A stretch of 8,134 nt of DNA from Oscillospiraceae bacterium (GTDB lineage Bacteria; Bacillota; Clostridia; Oscillospirales; Oscillospiraceae), in contig JAFXBH010000137.1 of NCBI GenBank assembly GCA_017521875.1, positions 1 to 8,134 of the forward strand, in the 5' to 3' direction. The translations under genes and the position numbers were made by a program. The first letter of the stretch is position 1. Every line of letters starts with the position of its first letter. This document shows positions 1 through 6,011 of this stretch, piece after piece. The notes beneath the pieces were generated by a model. That model was not told the origin of the DNA and made no database searches. It saw only the letters and a program-made list of their open reading frames with translations.

Positions 1-1079
1 TCGTCATCGGTATCATAGACGAGGCGGTATCCTTGAGCAACAATATCACTATCGAGCGTAGGGTTCCCGACATGGATTTTGTCGTTGAATCCGAAAACCG
101 CCTTTGGGGATGCAAATACGGTCCCGTATATAAGGAGAAGGATGGTGTCAGCACATTCGAAAAGAATGTGAACGAACTTTATGCCTGCAAACTCGGTGAT
201 TTCAAGAACTGGAACTGCTTTATGGGGGTCTCTACCGATAGTTATGTGGCATCCCTTGGTTCTGATGGCGTTTTCACAGGGGCGATCACCCACCTTGGCT
301 ATCCGCTTTTCTTCAAAGAGGACTGCGTTCACAAGGTTTACGGAAACTACCCTGCGAACTTCCAGATCCAGACGATTGCCTGCAGAGGCGTTCAAGCAGG
401 CTGCAGCGAGAGCCTTGCAATCGTGAATGAGGTTCTCTATTACAAATCGAAGAGCGGCGTATGTGCATACGATGGCTCTCTTCCCGCGGAAATTTCCGCA
501 GAGTTTGGCGAAGAGCGTTACGGAAGGACTAATGTCGATGAACGGCAAAACGGCGTTAAAGTCGCATTCGGAGGCTCTCACGGCAATAAGTATTACATCT
601 CGATGCGGCACGATATGACCGGAGAGTATCATCTTTTTGTCTATGATGCTGCCAAGGGGATGTGGCATAAGGAGGACAACACCAAAGCGGAGGGATTTTG
701 CTTCTGCAACGGTGAACTCTACTACATCGAGGACGGAAAGATCCGAACGATGTTCGGAGACGGTGTTCCTGACACCGAGCCGATCGAATGGATGGCGGAG
801 ACCGGTGTCATCGGTGTCTATTCTCCGGACAAGAAATATCTCTCCAGACTGAATGTGAGCATCTCGCTGGATGTCGGCACAAGGGTTCAATTCTATGTGC
901 AATATGACTCCATCGGCGATTGGGAGCATGTATGCAGCCTGGCAGGAACTTCTCTTCGCAGTTTCGCTGTACCCATCAGACCTAAGCGGTGCAACCATAT
1001 GCGGTTGCGGATCGTTGGCACCGGCGATGCGAAGATCTATAACATTACCAAGACCATCGAACAAGGAAGTGATATCTAA
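1..1079 (+). CDS. Phage virion structural protein, beta-rich (propeller-like), 5' end missing
   Basis: The reading frame is open from base 3 to the TAA at 1077-1079, giving 358 visible residues, and continues off the left edge. The TTG at 33 lies inside conserved-looking protein and has no ribosome binding site, so I do not take it as the start. The protein is rich in beta strands and aromatic residues. Early in it comes RRVPDMDF followed by NRLWGC, a motif pair I associate with an uncharacterised family next to tail or adhesion genes in Firmicutes prophages. Short repeated blade-like elements such as NEVLYYKSKSGVCAYDG and NGELYYIEDGKI suggest a beta propeller. The C-terminal 90 residues look like a beta sandwich. 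A neck, nozzle or tail-tube role is inferred from position and fold style. There is no enzymatic motif. The family match is from memory; the function is uncertain. Confidence 0.7.
   Translation, partial: VIGIIDEAVSLSNNITIERRVPDMDFVVESENRLWGCKYGPVYKEKDGVSTFEKNVNELYACKLGDFKNWNCFMGVSTDSYVASLGSDGVFTGAITHLGYPLFFKEDCVHKVYGNYPANFQIQTIACRGVQAGCSESLAIVNEVLYYKSKSGVCAYDGSLPAEISAEFGEERYGRTNVDERQNGVKVAFGGSHGNKYYISMRHDMTGEYHLFVYDAAKGMWHKEDNTKAEGFCFCNGELYYIEDGKIRTMFGDGVPDTEPIEWMAETGVIGVYSPDKKYLSRLNVSISLDVGTRVQFYVQYDSIGDWEHVCSLAGTSLRSFAVPIRPKRCNHMRLRIVGTGDAKIYNITKTIEQGSDI
1063..1071 (+). promoter_or_regulatory. Ribosome binding site for the 1079 gene, inside the preceding gene
   Basis: AAGGAAGTG lies within the last codons of the upstream gene, with its AAGGA core 11 bases before the ATG at 1079. 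The upstream stop and this start share one base (TAATG), so translational coupling between the two virion proteins is likely. Confidence 0.6.
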
Positions 1080-1828
1080 TGAGCATCAATCTTCAATTAC
1101 CGAACATATCCGCCCCTACAACGGAGGGGCAGGTTGCTCAGATCCGAGGGTATCTGTTTCAGTTCGTGGAGAAGATGAAGTGGGCGTTGGAAACGCTTGA
1201 GTCTTCTGCCGCAAACAACGGAATTATCCTTGAAACAGGCGGATCTTCCGGTGAGAGCGAGCAGAAGAAGATCTCCACCTTCAACGAACTGCGCGATTTG
1301 ATCGTCTCCAATGCGGAAATCGTTTCGGCATATGCGGGAGCCATCAAAAATCTCTACGATGACAGCGGATATTATGTGGCTCAATCTGAATTTGGTACAT
1401 ACAAGGAAGAGCGAAGAGCCATTCTTGATGTTGACGAAGAGAACGGTGTAATTCTTCGGATGCAAAAAGATGCGGAGATTGACGAAGAAAACGACGGCGA
1501 GGCAGACCAAACACGGACATATAGGGGATGTTTGAAGATCGGCAATGTGACTGTCGGTGAAGAAGAAACCAAGTATGGCATTTCTATCGGTCAGGTCACC
1601 GAGGTGGATGATAAATACGAATTTAAAAGCAGTGCGAGATTTACACCGACCGGTTTGGATTTCTACGATGACAAAGGAGAAAGAGTTGCATACATCGAGG
1701 TCGATGAGATGGATCATACCAGCAAATTCTTCATCAGGGATGCCCAAATCACATCGTCTTTGAATATGGGTGGGTATACCATTCAAAACGACCCTTTATA
1801 TGGTCTTGCGTTTATCTGGAAGGGGTGA
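1079..1828 (+). CDS. Phage tail/fibre-associated protein, helical N-terminus and beta C-terminus
   Basis: This is a 249-residue protein whose ATG overlaps the previous stop by one base (TAATG). Residues 1-45 contain LPNISAPTTEGQ followed by an amphipathic helix (roughly residues 18-45), a start I associate with proteins next to adhesin genes in Firmicutes prophages. Residues 65-110 are again helical. From about residue 115 the sequence turns to short beta strands. The end, with ARFTPTGLDFYDDKGERVAY and then FIRDAQITSSLNMGGYTI, resembles the strand-turn C-terminus of Firmicutes phage tail-tip and minor structural proteins, where it commonly forms a trimeric stalk. The likely role is a linker or small fibre joining the tail to the receptor-binding protein encoded just downstream. 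That role is inference; no enzymatic motif or signal peptide is present. Confidence 0.68.
   Translation: MSINLQLPNISAPTTEGQVAQIRGYLFQFVEKMKWALETLESSAANNGIILETGGSSGESEQKKISTFNELRDLIVSNAEIVSAYAGAIKNLYDDSGYYVAQSEFGTYKEERRAILDVDEENGVILRMQKDAEIDEENDGEADQTRTYRGCLKIGNVTVGEEETKYGISIGQVTEVDDKYEFKSSARFTPTGLDFYDDKGERVAYIEVDEMDHTSKFFIRDAQITSSLNMGGYTIQNDPLYGLAFIWKG
1820..1828 (+). promoter_or_regulatory. Ribosome binding site for the 1836 gene, overlapping the upstream stop
   Basis: AAGGGGTGA overlaps the TGA stop at 1826-1828 and sits 7 bases before the ATG at 1836. It supports this start and coupling to the gene before it. Confidence 0.55.
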
Positions 1829-1835
1829 TTAGGCA

Positions 1836-2882
1836 ATGGCATTAAGCGGCAGTTTTTATAAATATCCGGTAAATCCCTCCTACGGTAGTTTTGGCCTTTA
1901 CTGCGAATGGAGCGGAGAACAAAGCATCGACGGGAACTACACCGATGTAACGCTCACAGTTTATGTACGGTATTACAATCTTTCTGCGGGTGCAAAGGCC
2001 AATAGCACGGTATCCATCAACGGAACGATCGATACCTACACATCGCCCGCTATCAACAATTATCCTGCAAAGGATACCTACCATTGGATTAAGTCCTCCA
2101 CGGTGAGGGTTTACCACAACAGCGATGGCACAAAAACTTGTACACTCTCAGCATCGTGGCCGTTCAACGGCACCTATGCAGGTACTTCTGTAGGAACCAT
2201 CACCGCTACGAAGACGGTTACCCTTGACCCCATTGCGAGACTGTCTGAACCCACTGTGAGTGCGACTTCTGTAAAGATGGGGAGCACGGTTACGATCAAA
2301 ACGAACAGAAAGTCGACAGCCTTAAAGCATGTTTTGGCATATACTTTTGGCACACAAACCACAGAGGTACAAATCACCACCGGTGTCGGTGATTCTTATC
2401 CATGGACAGTACCCGACTTGGCGGCGAAGTGCAATAATGCACTAAGCGGCACCTGCACCATTTACTGCCACACATATAGTGGTTCAACATATCTTGGCAC
2501 AAAGACCACACCGCTCACGCTTACTGTTCCCGGTGCCACTACACCAACGGTCTCTGCCACAACTGTAAAGATGGGCGGATCTGTGACACTTGGAGTTTCC
2601 GGAAGGAAGTCTACGAACTTCAAGCATTATTTACTTATTCTTTTGGAAGTAAAAAAGATGTTACCATCAAGGAAGACGTTACGAGCTCTTGCGCTTGGCC
2701 TGTTACTGACCTTGCGAAAGAGTGCAACAATGCGACGAGTGGCACCTGTACGATTAAGTGCTACACATACAATGGTACAAAGCAGGTTGGAGATGCTGTA
2801 TCGAAAACGATCACCCTACAGGTCCCCGATGCATCGGTACCGACCCTATCCGCCTCCACGATTACGATGGGAAATTCGTTGA
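1836..2882 (+). CDS. DUF859-like receptor-binding/tail-tip protein, 5' part of a frameshifted gene
   Basis: The ATG follows a good ribosome binding site and opens 348 codons, but only residues 1 to about 265 look authentic. Residues 1-130 begin MALSGSFYKY and form a beta-rich domain of the kind found at the start of Siphovirus DUF859 proteins (with CEWSGEQ and TDVTLTVYVRYY). Residues 137-234 are a first Ig-like repeat (with SATSVKMG, CNNALSGTCTIYC and a final LTVPGA). A second repeat begins at 235. After KHY (residues 263-265) the repeat motifs continue only in the -1 frame, while this frame gives an Arg/Leu/Pro-rich tail to residue 348 with no resemblance to the other repeats. Without recoding, the product would carry the probable virion-binding N-terminus but lack the receptor-binding end. 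The gene pairs with the frame ending at 4612. Family assignment is by recall of sequence style. Confidence 0.65.
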   Translation: MALSGSFYKYPVNPSYGSFGLYCEWSGEQSIDGNYTDVTLTVYVRYYNLSAGAKANSTVSINGTIDTYTSPAINNYPAKDTYHWIKSSTVRVYHNSDGTKTCTLSASWPFNGTYAGTSVGTITATKTVTLDPIARLSEPTVSATSVKMGSTVTIKTNRKSTALKHVLAYTFGTQTTEVQITTGVGDSYPWTVPDLAAKCNNALSGTCTIYCHTYSGSTYLGTKTTPLTLTVPGATTPTVSATTVKMGGSVTLGVSGRKSTNFKHYLLILLEVKKMLPSRKTLRALALGLLLTLRKSATMRRVAPVRLSATHTMVQSRLEMLYRKRSPYRSPMHRYRPYPPPRLRWEIR

Positions 2883-3142
2883 CCATCTATACGAATCGGA
2901 AGTCGTCGAACTTCACTCATAAAATTGAGTATGAATTCCACGGAAAGAAAGGAACGCCATCCAGCGCCGCCACGACATCGTGCAATTTACCTGTCACTAT
3001 TGATGGATTCGCGGAATATATTCCGAGCGCCACATCCGGTACAGGCACGATCACCTGCACGACCTATAACGGTACCGAAAGAACCGATAAAAACAAGGTC
3101 GGCACGAAGACGGTAACATTCACGGCGACCGTTCCAGATAAC
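2244..3142 (+). repeat. Three tandem Ig-like repeats of about 98-103 codons
   Basis: Unit 1 is 2244-2537 (294 bases, 98 codons), unit 2 is 2538-2833 (296 bases, one base short of 99 codons) and unit 3 is 2834-3142 (309 bases, 103 codons). Each opens with a PTxSAxxxxMGxS-like strand, then RKSxxxxH, then a Cys-containing core (CNNAxSGTCTIxCxTYxG in units 1 and 2, shortened in unit 3), and closes with VPxx. The non-multiple-of-three length of unit 2 localises the frameshift. Such repeats usually extend a fibre or tip away from the tail; that role is inference. Confidence 0.7.
2628..2657 (+). other. Frame-break site with in-phase A AAA AAG slippery heptamer
   Basis: Aligning the Ig-like repeats places the break between codon TAT at 2628-2630 (KHY) and ACT at 2633-2635 (TYSFG): two bases, TT, stand where a codon is needed. 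Repeat 1 has KHVLAYTFG at the same place. Just downstream, A AAA AAG at 2651-2657 is in the X XXY YYZ phase of the upstream frame (GTA AAA AAG), the same heptamer as the E. coli dnaX -1 frameshift site. A -1 slip there enters the 3' frame at GAT GTT ACC. A transcript gaining one A in the A6 run would do the same. I see no well-placed Shine-Dalgarno stimulator upstream and only a weak, distant stem downstream, so efficient recoding is not established. Confidence 0.6.
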
Positions 3143-4612
3143 AGCACGACCAAACCCACGATCTCCGGATTGACACTTACTCCGTCTCACCTTACGGAAT
3201 ACCCAAATTTGAAGCAGTATTTTTCGGATATTTATGTTCAAGGGTTGACGAAGGTTAAAGCGGCATACTCTGCAACGGCTCCGTATTCTTCTGTCAAGAG
3301 CGTAACGATGACGGTGAAGAACAGTTCCGGCAAGTCGCTTTCGAGTGTTTCCGGAAACTCCACTCTGACCACATCGGGTGCGATAAACGCTGTTGGCGAA
3401 GTAACGGTTACTTTGACTGTAACGAATGCCAGAGGACAAACGAACAGCAGTTCCAAGAAGATCAGTTTCTACGGGTATTCCAAGCCAAAACTTCAGACAC
3501 ACGGAACCAACAGCCTTCTGCGGTGCGATGAAAATGGAAACATCTTCGAGAGGGGATTGCATCTCAGGATTCACGCCGGTAGAGAAAAGTGGTCGCCGTT
3601 GAACGGAAAGAACTACTGCGATCTGAAATACAGATGGAAGGTTTATGATGGGCTACCGCTTAAAGATGAAAAATGGATAACACTTTTGGATAGTGCGGAT
3701 ACTGTCAACGAGTTCGATGGAGTCGCAACCGTTGACGGAAATCCGTCTTCCGAGCAGATTTATCTTTATGCGGATAAAACTTACCTTGTTGAGATTCAGG
3801 TCAACGATACGGTAGGAAGTCAAGTGAAATTTGCCAAAGTAATCATGACCTGCGAGGTTACCTTCTTACTCAAAAACGGCGGGAAGGGTGCATCGTTTGG
3901 TAAGCATCCTGAAGCGGATGGTTTGGAGGTCGCTTGGAGGTCGAGATTCTATGGTGATGTCCAAGGGAAGGTTCTTGGTTTTGGTGCGTTGATTCCCCTC
4001 GCAGAAGGGACGAATATAAACGATGTCACCGCGCATGGAGGGTATGCCATCACTTCAAATAAAATAGCAAACGAGATGACGAACCTACCAATAAAAGAAG
4101 CGGGCACTCTGAGAGTTTATTCGGGCAACGGTGGAGGTTCGGAAAGCGGCACTTGGATCTACACCGTTCAAGAATACATCCATTATCGGGGCGACAAAAG
4201 GTATGTGAGACAACTTCATACAGAAGATGCCTCCGGTATTTGGTATATAACCGAGTGGCAGTCGTTATCCGCCTATGAGGAGGGCAAGAGCGGCGACTGG
4301 ACCTATAGGAAATGGGCGGACGGAACTGCAGAGTGCTGGGCGAAGCGAAAGGTCACGGTTGCTGCCACGAGCGCGTGGGGTTCTGCAATATATCACGGCG
4401 CTGTATCTGCGCTTTCCTTTCCGTTTAGTTTCTCCGAAGCACCGATGTGCCAGATTACGAGCGAATTCGGCGACTCGGCACATTCGTGCTTTGTTGTGAG
4501 CAACGGTGCGGCGACCACTGCACAGGCCCCATCTGTATTGTTGTGCAGAGGCGCGAGCGCCAGCGCGCTTAACTATACGCTTTTGTACTATGCCAAAGGA
4601 AGATGGAAATAA
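2867..4612 (+). CDS. DUF859-like receptor-binding/tail-tip protein, 3' part of a frameshifted gene
   Basis: This open frame continues the gene begun at 1836. It is open and repeat-like from about 2633. The first ATG, at 2867, falls mid-repeat (MGNSLTIYTNRKSS) and has no ribosome binding site, so separate initiation there is doubtful. In order: rest of Ig-like repeat 2 (to 2833); repeat 3 (2834-3142); a DUF859-like middle (3143 to about 3960) with TVTNARGQT, then LLRCDENGNI, then KNGGKGASFGKHPEADGLEV, typical of the end of that family; a pyocin-knob-like domain (about 3971-4270) with GTNINDVTAHGGYAI and ending WYITEWQSL; and a C-terminal head (about 4277-4609) starting GDWTYRKWADGTAECW, a common opening of Firmicutes phage fibre heads. 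Cell-surface receptor recognition is inferred from this order. The fused product with one -1 shift would be about 925 residues, longer than the DUF859 proteins I know because of the added repeats and C-terminal domains. Confidence 0.68.
   Translation: MGNSLTIYTNRKSSNFTHKIEYEFHGKKGTPSSAATTSCNLPVTIDGFAEYIPSATSGTGTITCTTYNGTERTDKNKVGTKTVTFTATVPDNSTTKPTISGLTLTPSHLTEYPNLKQYFSDIYVQGLTKVKAAYSATAPYSSVKSVTMTVKNSSGKSLSSVSGNSTLTTSGAINAVGEVTVTLTVTNARGQTNSSSKKISFYGYSKPKLQTHGTNSLLRCDENGNIFERGLHLRIHAGREKWSPLNGKNYCDLKYRWKVYDGLPLKDEKWITLLDSADTVNEFDGVATVDGNPSSEQIYLYADKTYLVEIQVNDTVGSQVKFAKVIMTCEVTFLLKNGGKGASFGKHPEADGLEVAWRSRFYGDVQGKVLGFGALIPLAEGTNINDVTAHGGYAITSNKIANEMTNLPIKEAGTLRVYSGNGGGSESGTWIYTVQEYIHYRGDKRYVRQLHTEDASGIWYITEWQSLSAYEEGKSGDWTYRKWADGTAECWAKRKVTVAATSAWGSAIYHGAVSALSFPFSFSEAPMCQITSEFGDSAHSCFVVSNGAATTAQAPSVLLCRGASASALNYTLLYYAKGRWK
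3971..4270 (+). other. Pyocin-knob-like domain in the receptor-binding protein
   Basis: In the 3' frame of the adhesin gene, PLAEGTNINDVT is followed by a GGYAI turn, NLP, a Gly/Ser-rich loop, then YTVQEYIHYRGDKRYVRQ and WYITEWQSL. This matches the layout of pyocin-knob domains in phage fibres and tailocins, which begin with a GTDLNxxxxxG-type strand and end near W-x-x-W. These domains usually sit between the shaft and the receptor-binding head. Identification is by motif recall, without a profile search. Confidence 0.55.
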
Positions 4613-4624
4613 CGAATTAGGAGG
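4604..4624 (+). repeat. Gene-junction repeat, copy 1 (last codons, stop and ribosome binding site)
   Basis: TGGAAATAACGAA (4604-4616) followed by TTAGGAGG encodes the final Trp-Lys of the adhesin, its stop, and the ribosome binding site of the next gene (AGGAGG at 4619-4624, 10 bases before the ATG at 4635). The same 13-base core recurs at the next junction, at 5982-5994, in the same functional position. Confidence 0.6.
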
Positions 4625-4634
4625 ATGATTTTTT

Positions 4635-5990
4635 ATGGCTTGGTCATTTAAAAAGTACAGCGATGATGCCGACACAATTGCGGCAAAGAATCAGAGGGAT
4701 CAGGTTGCAAAGAATAAACCTGGCGAATTTACTTATGCAGACTATGCTGAAAGCGATGCGGTGAAGAATGCACAGTCTGCGCTTAAGAACCACGAGGCGA
4801 ACAAGCCCGGTGAGTTTACCTACGCGGATTACCAAGAGAGTGATCTTGTGAAGAATGCGTATGCCGCGCTTCAGCAGCATATGGCGAATAAGCCCGGTGA
4901 ATATCAGTCTCAATGGCTCCAAGGGCTTAACGATACCATGAACAAGATCATGAACAGGGAGAAGTTCTCCTATGATCTGAACGGCGATATGCTGTATCAG
5001 CAGTACAAGGATCAGTACACCACACAAGGCAATCTGGCGATGCAGGATACTATGGGACAAGCCGCCGCTATGACCGGTGGATATGGCAACTCTTATGCTC
5101 AGAGCGTAGGTCAGCAGACCTATCAAGGCTACCTGCAGCAGTTGAACGACAAGGTTCCCGAACTGTATAAATTGGCTCTTGACCAGTACAACAGAGAGAC
5201 GGATGATCTGTACAATCAGTATGGTCTGTATGCGGACCGCGATGATCGGGACTACAGCAGATACAGAGATGATGTCTCTGATTGGCAGGTTGACAGAGAC
5301 TACCTCACAGGCAGATACGATACCGAAGCCGACAGAGACTACGGTAGATATACCAACGAGCGTGATTTTGCCTACGGTCAACACCGCGACACCGTTGCCG
5401 ATTGGCAGACCGAAAGAAACTATCTTGCCGATCAGTACAATAACGAGCGTAATTGGGATTATAGTCTGTATACCGATGGGCGCGACTTTGCCTATGGACA
5501 GCATCGCGATTCCGTTGCCGATTGGCAGTATGATCTCAGCAGAGCGGATGGCATATATAACACTGCCAAGCAAATCAGTCTGGATAAGTATAATAACGAC
5601 AGAAATCTGTCTTACACGAAGTATACCGATGAAAGAGCGTTTAATGAACAGCAACGGCATAACAAACAAACCGAGGCGGCCGCTTGGACGAGTGCGAATA
5701 AGCCGAGTTCCAACACATCCCTCTTTGGCGGATTTTCCGAGAAGGAGTTCACCGATGCAATGCGGGATGCAGCGGAACGCGGTAGTCAAAAAGATGCAAA
5801 AGCTCTTGTTACGGCTGCAGGAAACACCGATGCGGCAATGGAGATCTATCATAGTTACTTTGGTGAACAGGACAACGGCGAATCACATCCTAATGGTGAA
5901 GTATCTCTTGGGAGTGGTGTATATGGACAAACTATACCTTTGAAGGAACCAACATTTGTGTTTGATCCGAAAACAGGAAAGTGGAAATAA
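4635..5990 (+). CDS. Repeat-rich Tyr/Asp/Arg phage protein, probable internal virion (ejection) protein
   Basis: A 451-residue protein starting 22 bases after the adhesin stop, with AGGAGG 10 bases before its ATG. Residues 27-84 are two tandem 29-residue units opening NKPGEFTYADY, with a third partial copy (NKPGEY) at 85. Residues 105-185 form the part I recognise best: NREKFSYDLNGDMLYQQYKD, then GQAAAMTGGYGNSYAQSVGQ, then GYLQQLNDKVPELY, a signature I recall from uncharacterised proteins of gut Firmicutes phages. Residues 200-319 are three repeats of exactly 40 residues, with DWQ at 216, 256 and 296, followed by a degenerate fourth. They are predicted to be helical and rich in Tyr, Asp and Arg. 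The C-terminus ends TFVFDPKTGKWK. There is no signal peptide or membrane segment. Its place between the adhesin and a huge membrane-active-looking protein suggests an internal virion or ejection role, which is inference. Confidence 0.68.
   Translation: MAWSFKKYSDDADTIAAKNQRDQVAKNKPGEFTYADYAESDAVKNAQSALKNHEANKPGEFTYADYQESDLVKNAYAALQQHMANKPGEYQSQWLQGLNDTMNKIMNREKFSYDLNGDMLYQQYKDQYTTQGNLAMQDTMGQAAAMTGGYGNSYAQSVGQQTYQGYLQQLNDKVPELYKLALDQYNRETDDLYNQYGLYADRDDRDYSRYRDDVSDWQVDRDYLTGRYDTEADRDYGRYTNERDFAYGQHRDTVADWQTERNYLADQYNNERNWDYSLYTDGRDFAYGQHRDSVADWQYDLSRADGIYNTAKQISLDKYNNDRNLSYTKYTDERAFNEQQRHNKQTEAAAWTSANKPSSNTSLFGGFSEKEFTDAMRDAAERGSQKDAKALVTAAGNTDAAMEIYHSYFGEQDNGESHPNGEVSLGSGVYGQTIPLKEPTFVFDPKTGKWK
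4713..4904 (+). repeat. 87-base (29-codon) tandem repeat, two full copies plus a partial third
   Basis: Unit 1 is 4713-4799 and unit 2 is 4800-4886, each encoding NKPGEFTYADYxES and a following helix. A partial third copy encoding NKPGEY begins at 4887. The units differ at many third-codon positions, so they are an old duplication kept by selection rather than a recent copy. Confidence 0.75.
5232..5591 (+). repeat. Three in-phase 120-base (40-codon) repeats
   Basis: Units are 5232-5351, 5352-5471 and 5472-5591. ATTGGCAG occurs at 5281, 5401 and 5521, exactly 120 bases apart. Units 2 and 3 share RDFAYGQHRD followed by VADWQ. Units 1 and 2 share the order DWQ, then R(D/N)YL, then YDTE or YNNE. 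A weaker fourth unit follows from 5592, and the preceding 40 residues show a faint match. Within the units an 11-residue spacing of Tyr/Asp/Arg is visible, consistent with an extended helical rod. Confidence 0.72.
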
Positions 5991-6004
5991 CGAAATAAGG
6001 AGGT
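5982..6004 (+). repeat. Gene-junction repeat, copy 2 (last codons, stop and ribosome binding site)
   Basis: TGGAAATAACGAA (5982-5994) followed by ATAAGGAGGT repeats the arrangement at 4604-4624 with one added base. It supplies the C-terminal Trp-Lys, the stop codon and a near-perfect ribosome binding site (AAGGAGGT at 5997-6004), 7 bases before the ATG at 6012. Confidence 0.6.
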
Positions 6005-6011
6005 AACGGCT

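Noticed and set aside
33..35. TTG as a start codon for the first gene
   Set aside because: The frame is open to the left edge, the TTG is inside protein-like sequence, and no ribosome binding site precedes it. The gene is best read as partial.
1097..1786. A 229-codon antisense open frame opposite the tail-linker gene
   Set aside because: Its Phe/Ile/Cys-rich composition and position fully inside a coupled sense gene mark it as a shadow.
2686..2722. Possible stem (CTCTTGCGC with GCGAAAGAG) downstream of the slippery heptamer as a frameshift stimulator
   Set aside because: It is only 5 plus 3 pairs with a mismatch and begins 28 bases after the heptamer, too far and too weak for a standard stimulator.
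2867..2869. ATG as an independent start of the 3' half of the adhesin
   Set aside because: It falls in the middle of the third Ig-like repeat, lacks a ribosome binding site, and the frame carries recognisable repeat sequence for more than 230 bases before it.
4619..4634. T6 run (4629-4634) as an intrinsic terminator
   Set aside because: No GC-rich stem precedes it; the bases before it are the ribosome binding site of the next gene, and the run is simply the spacer to its ATG.
4644..5852. A 402-codon antisense open frame
   Set aside because: It mirrors the repetitive Tyr/Asp/Arg codons of the sense gene, its hydrophobic product repeats with the same 40-residue period, and it has no convincing start signal.
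5179..5943. A 254-codon open frame on the + strand inside the repeat-rich gene
   Set aside because: It is a Thr/Ile/Met-rich shadow in another frame of a gene with clear protein-level repeats and a strong ribosome binding site.
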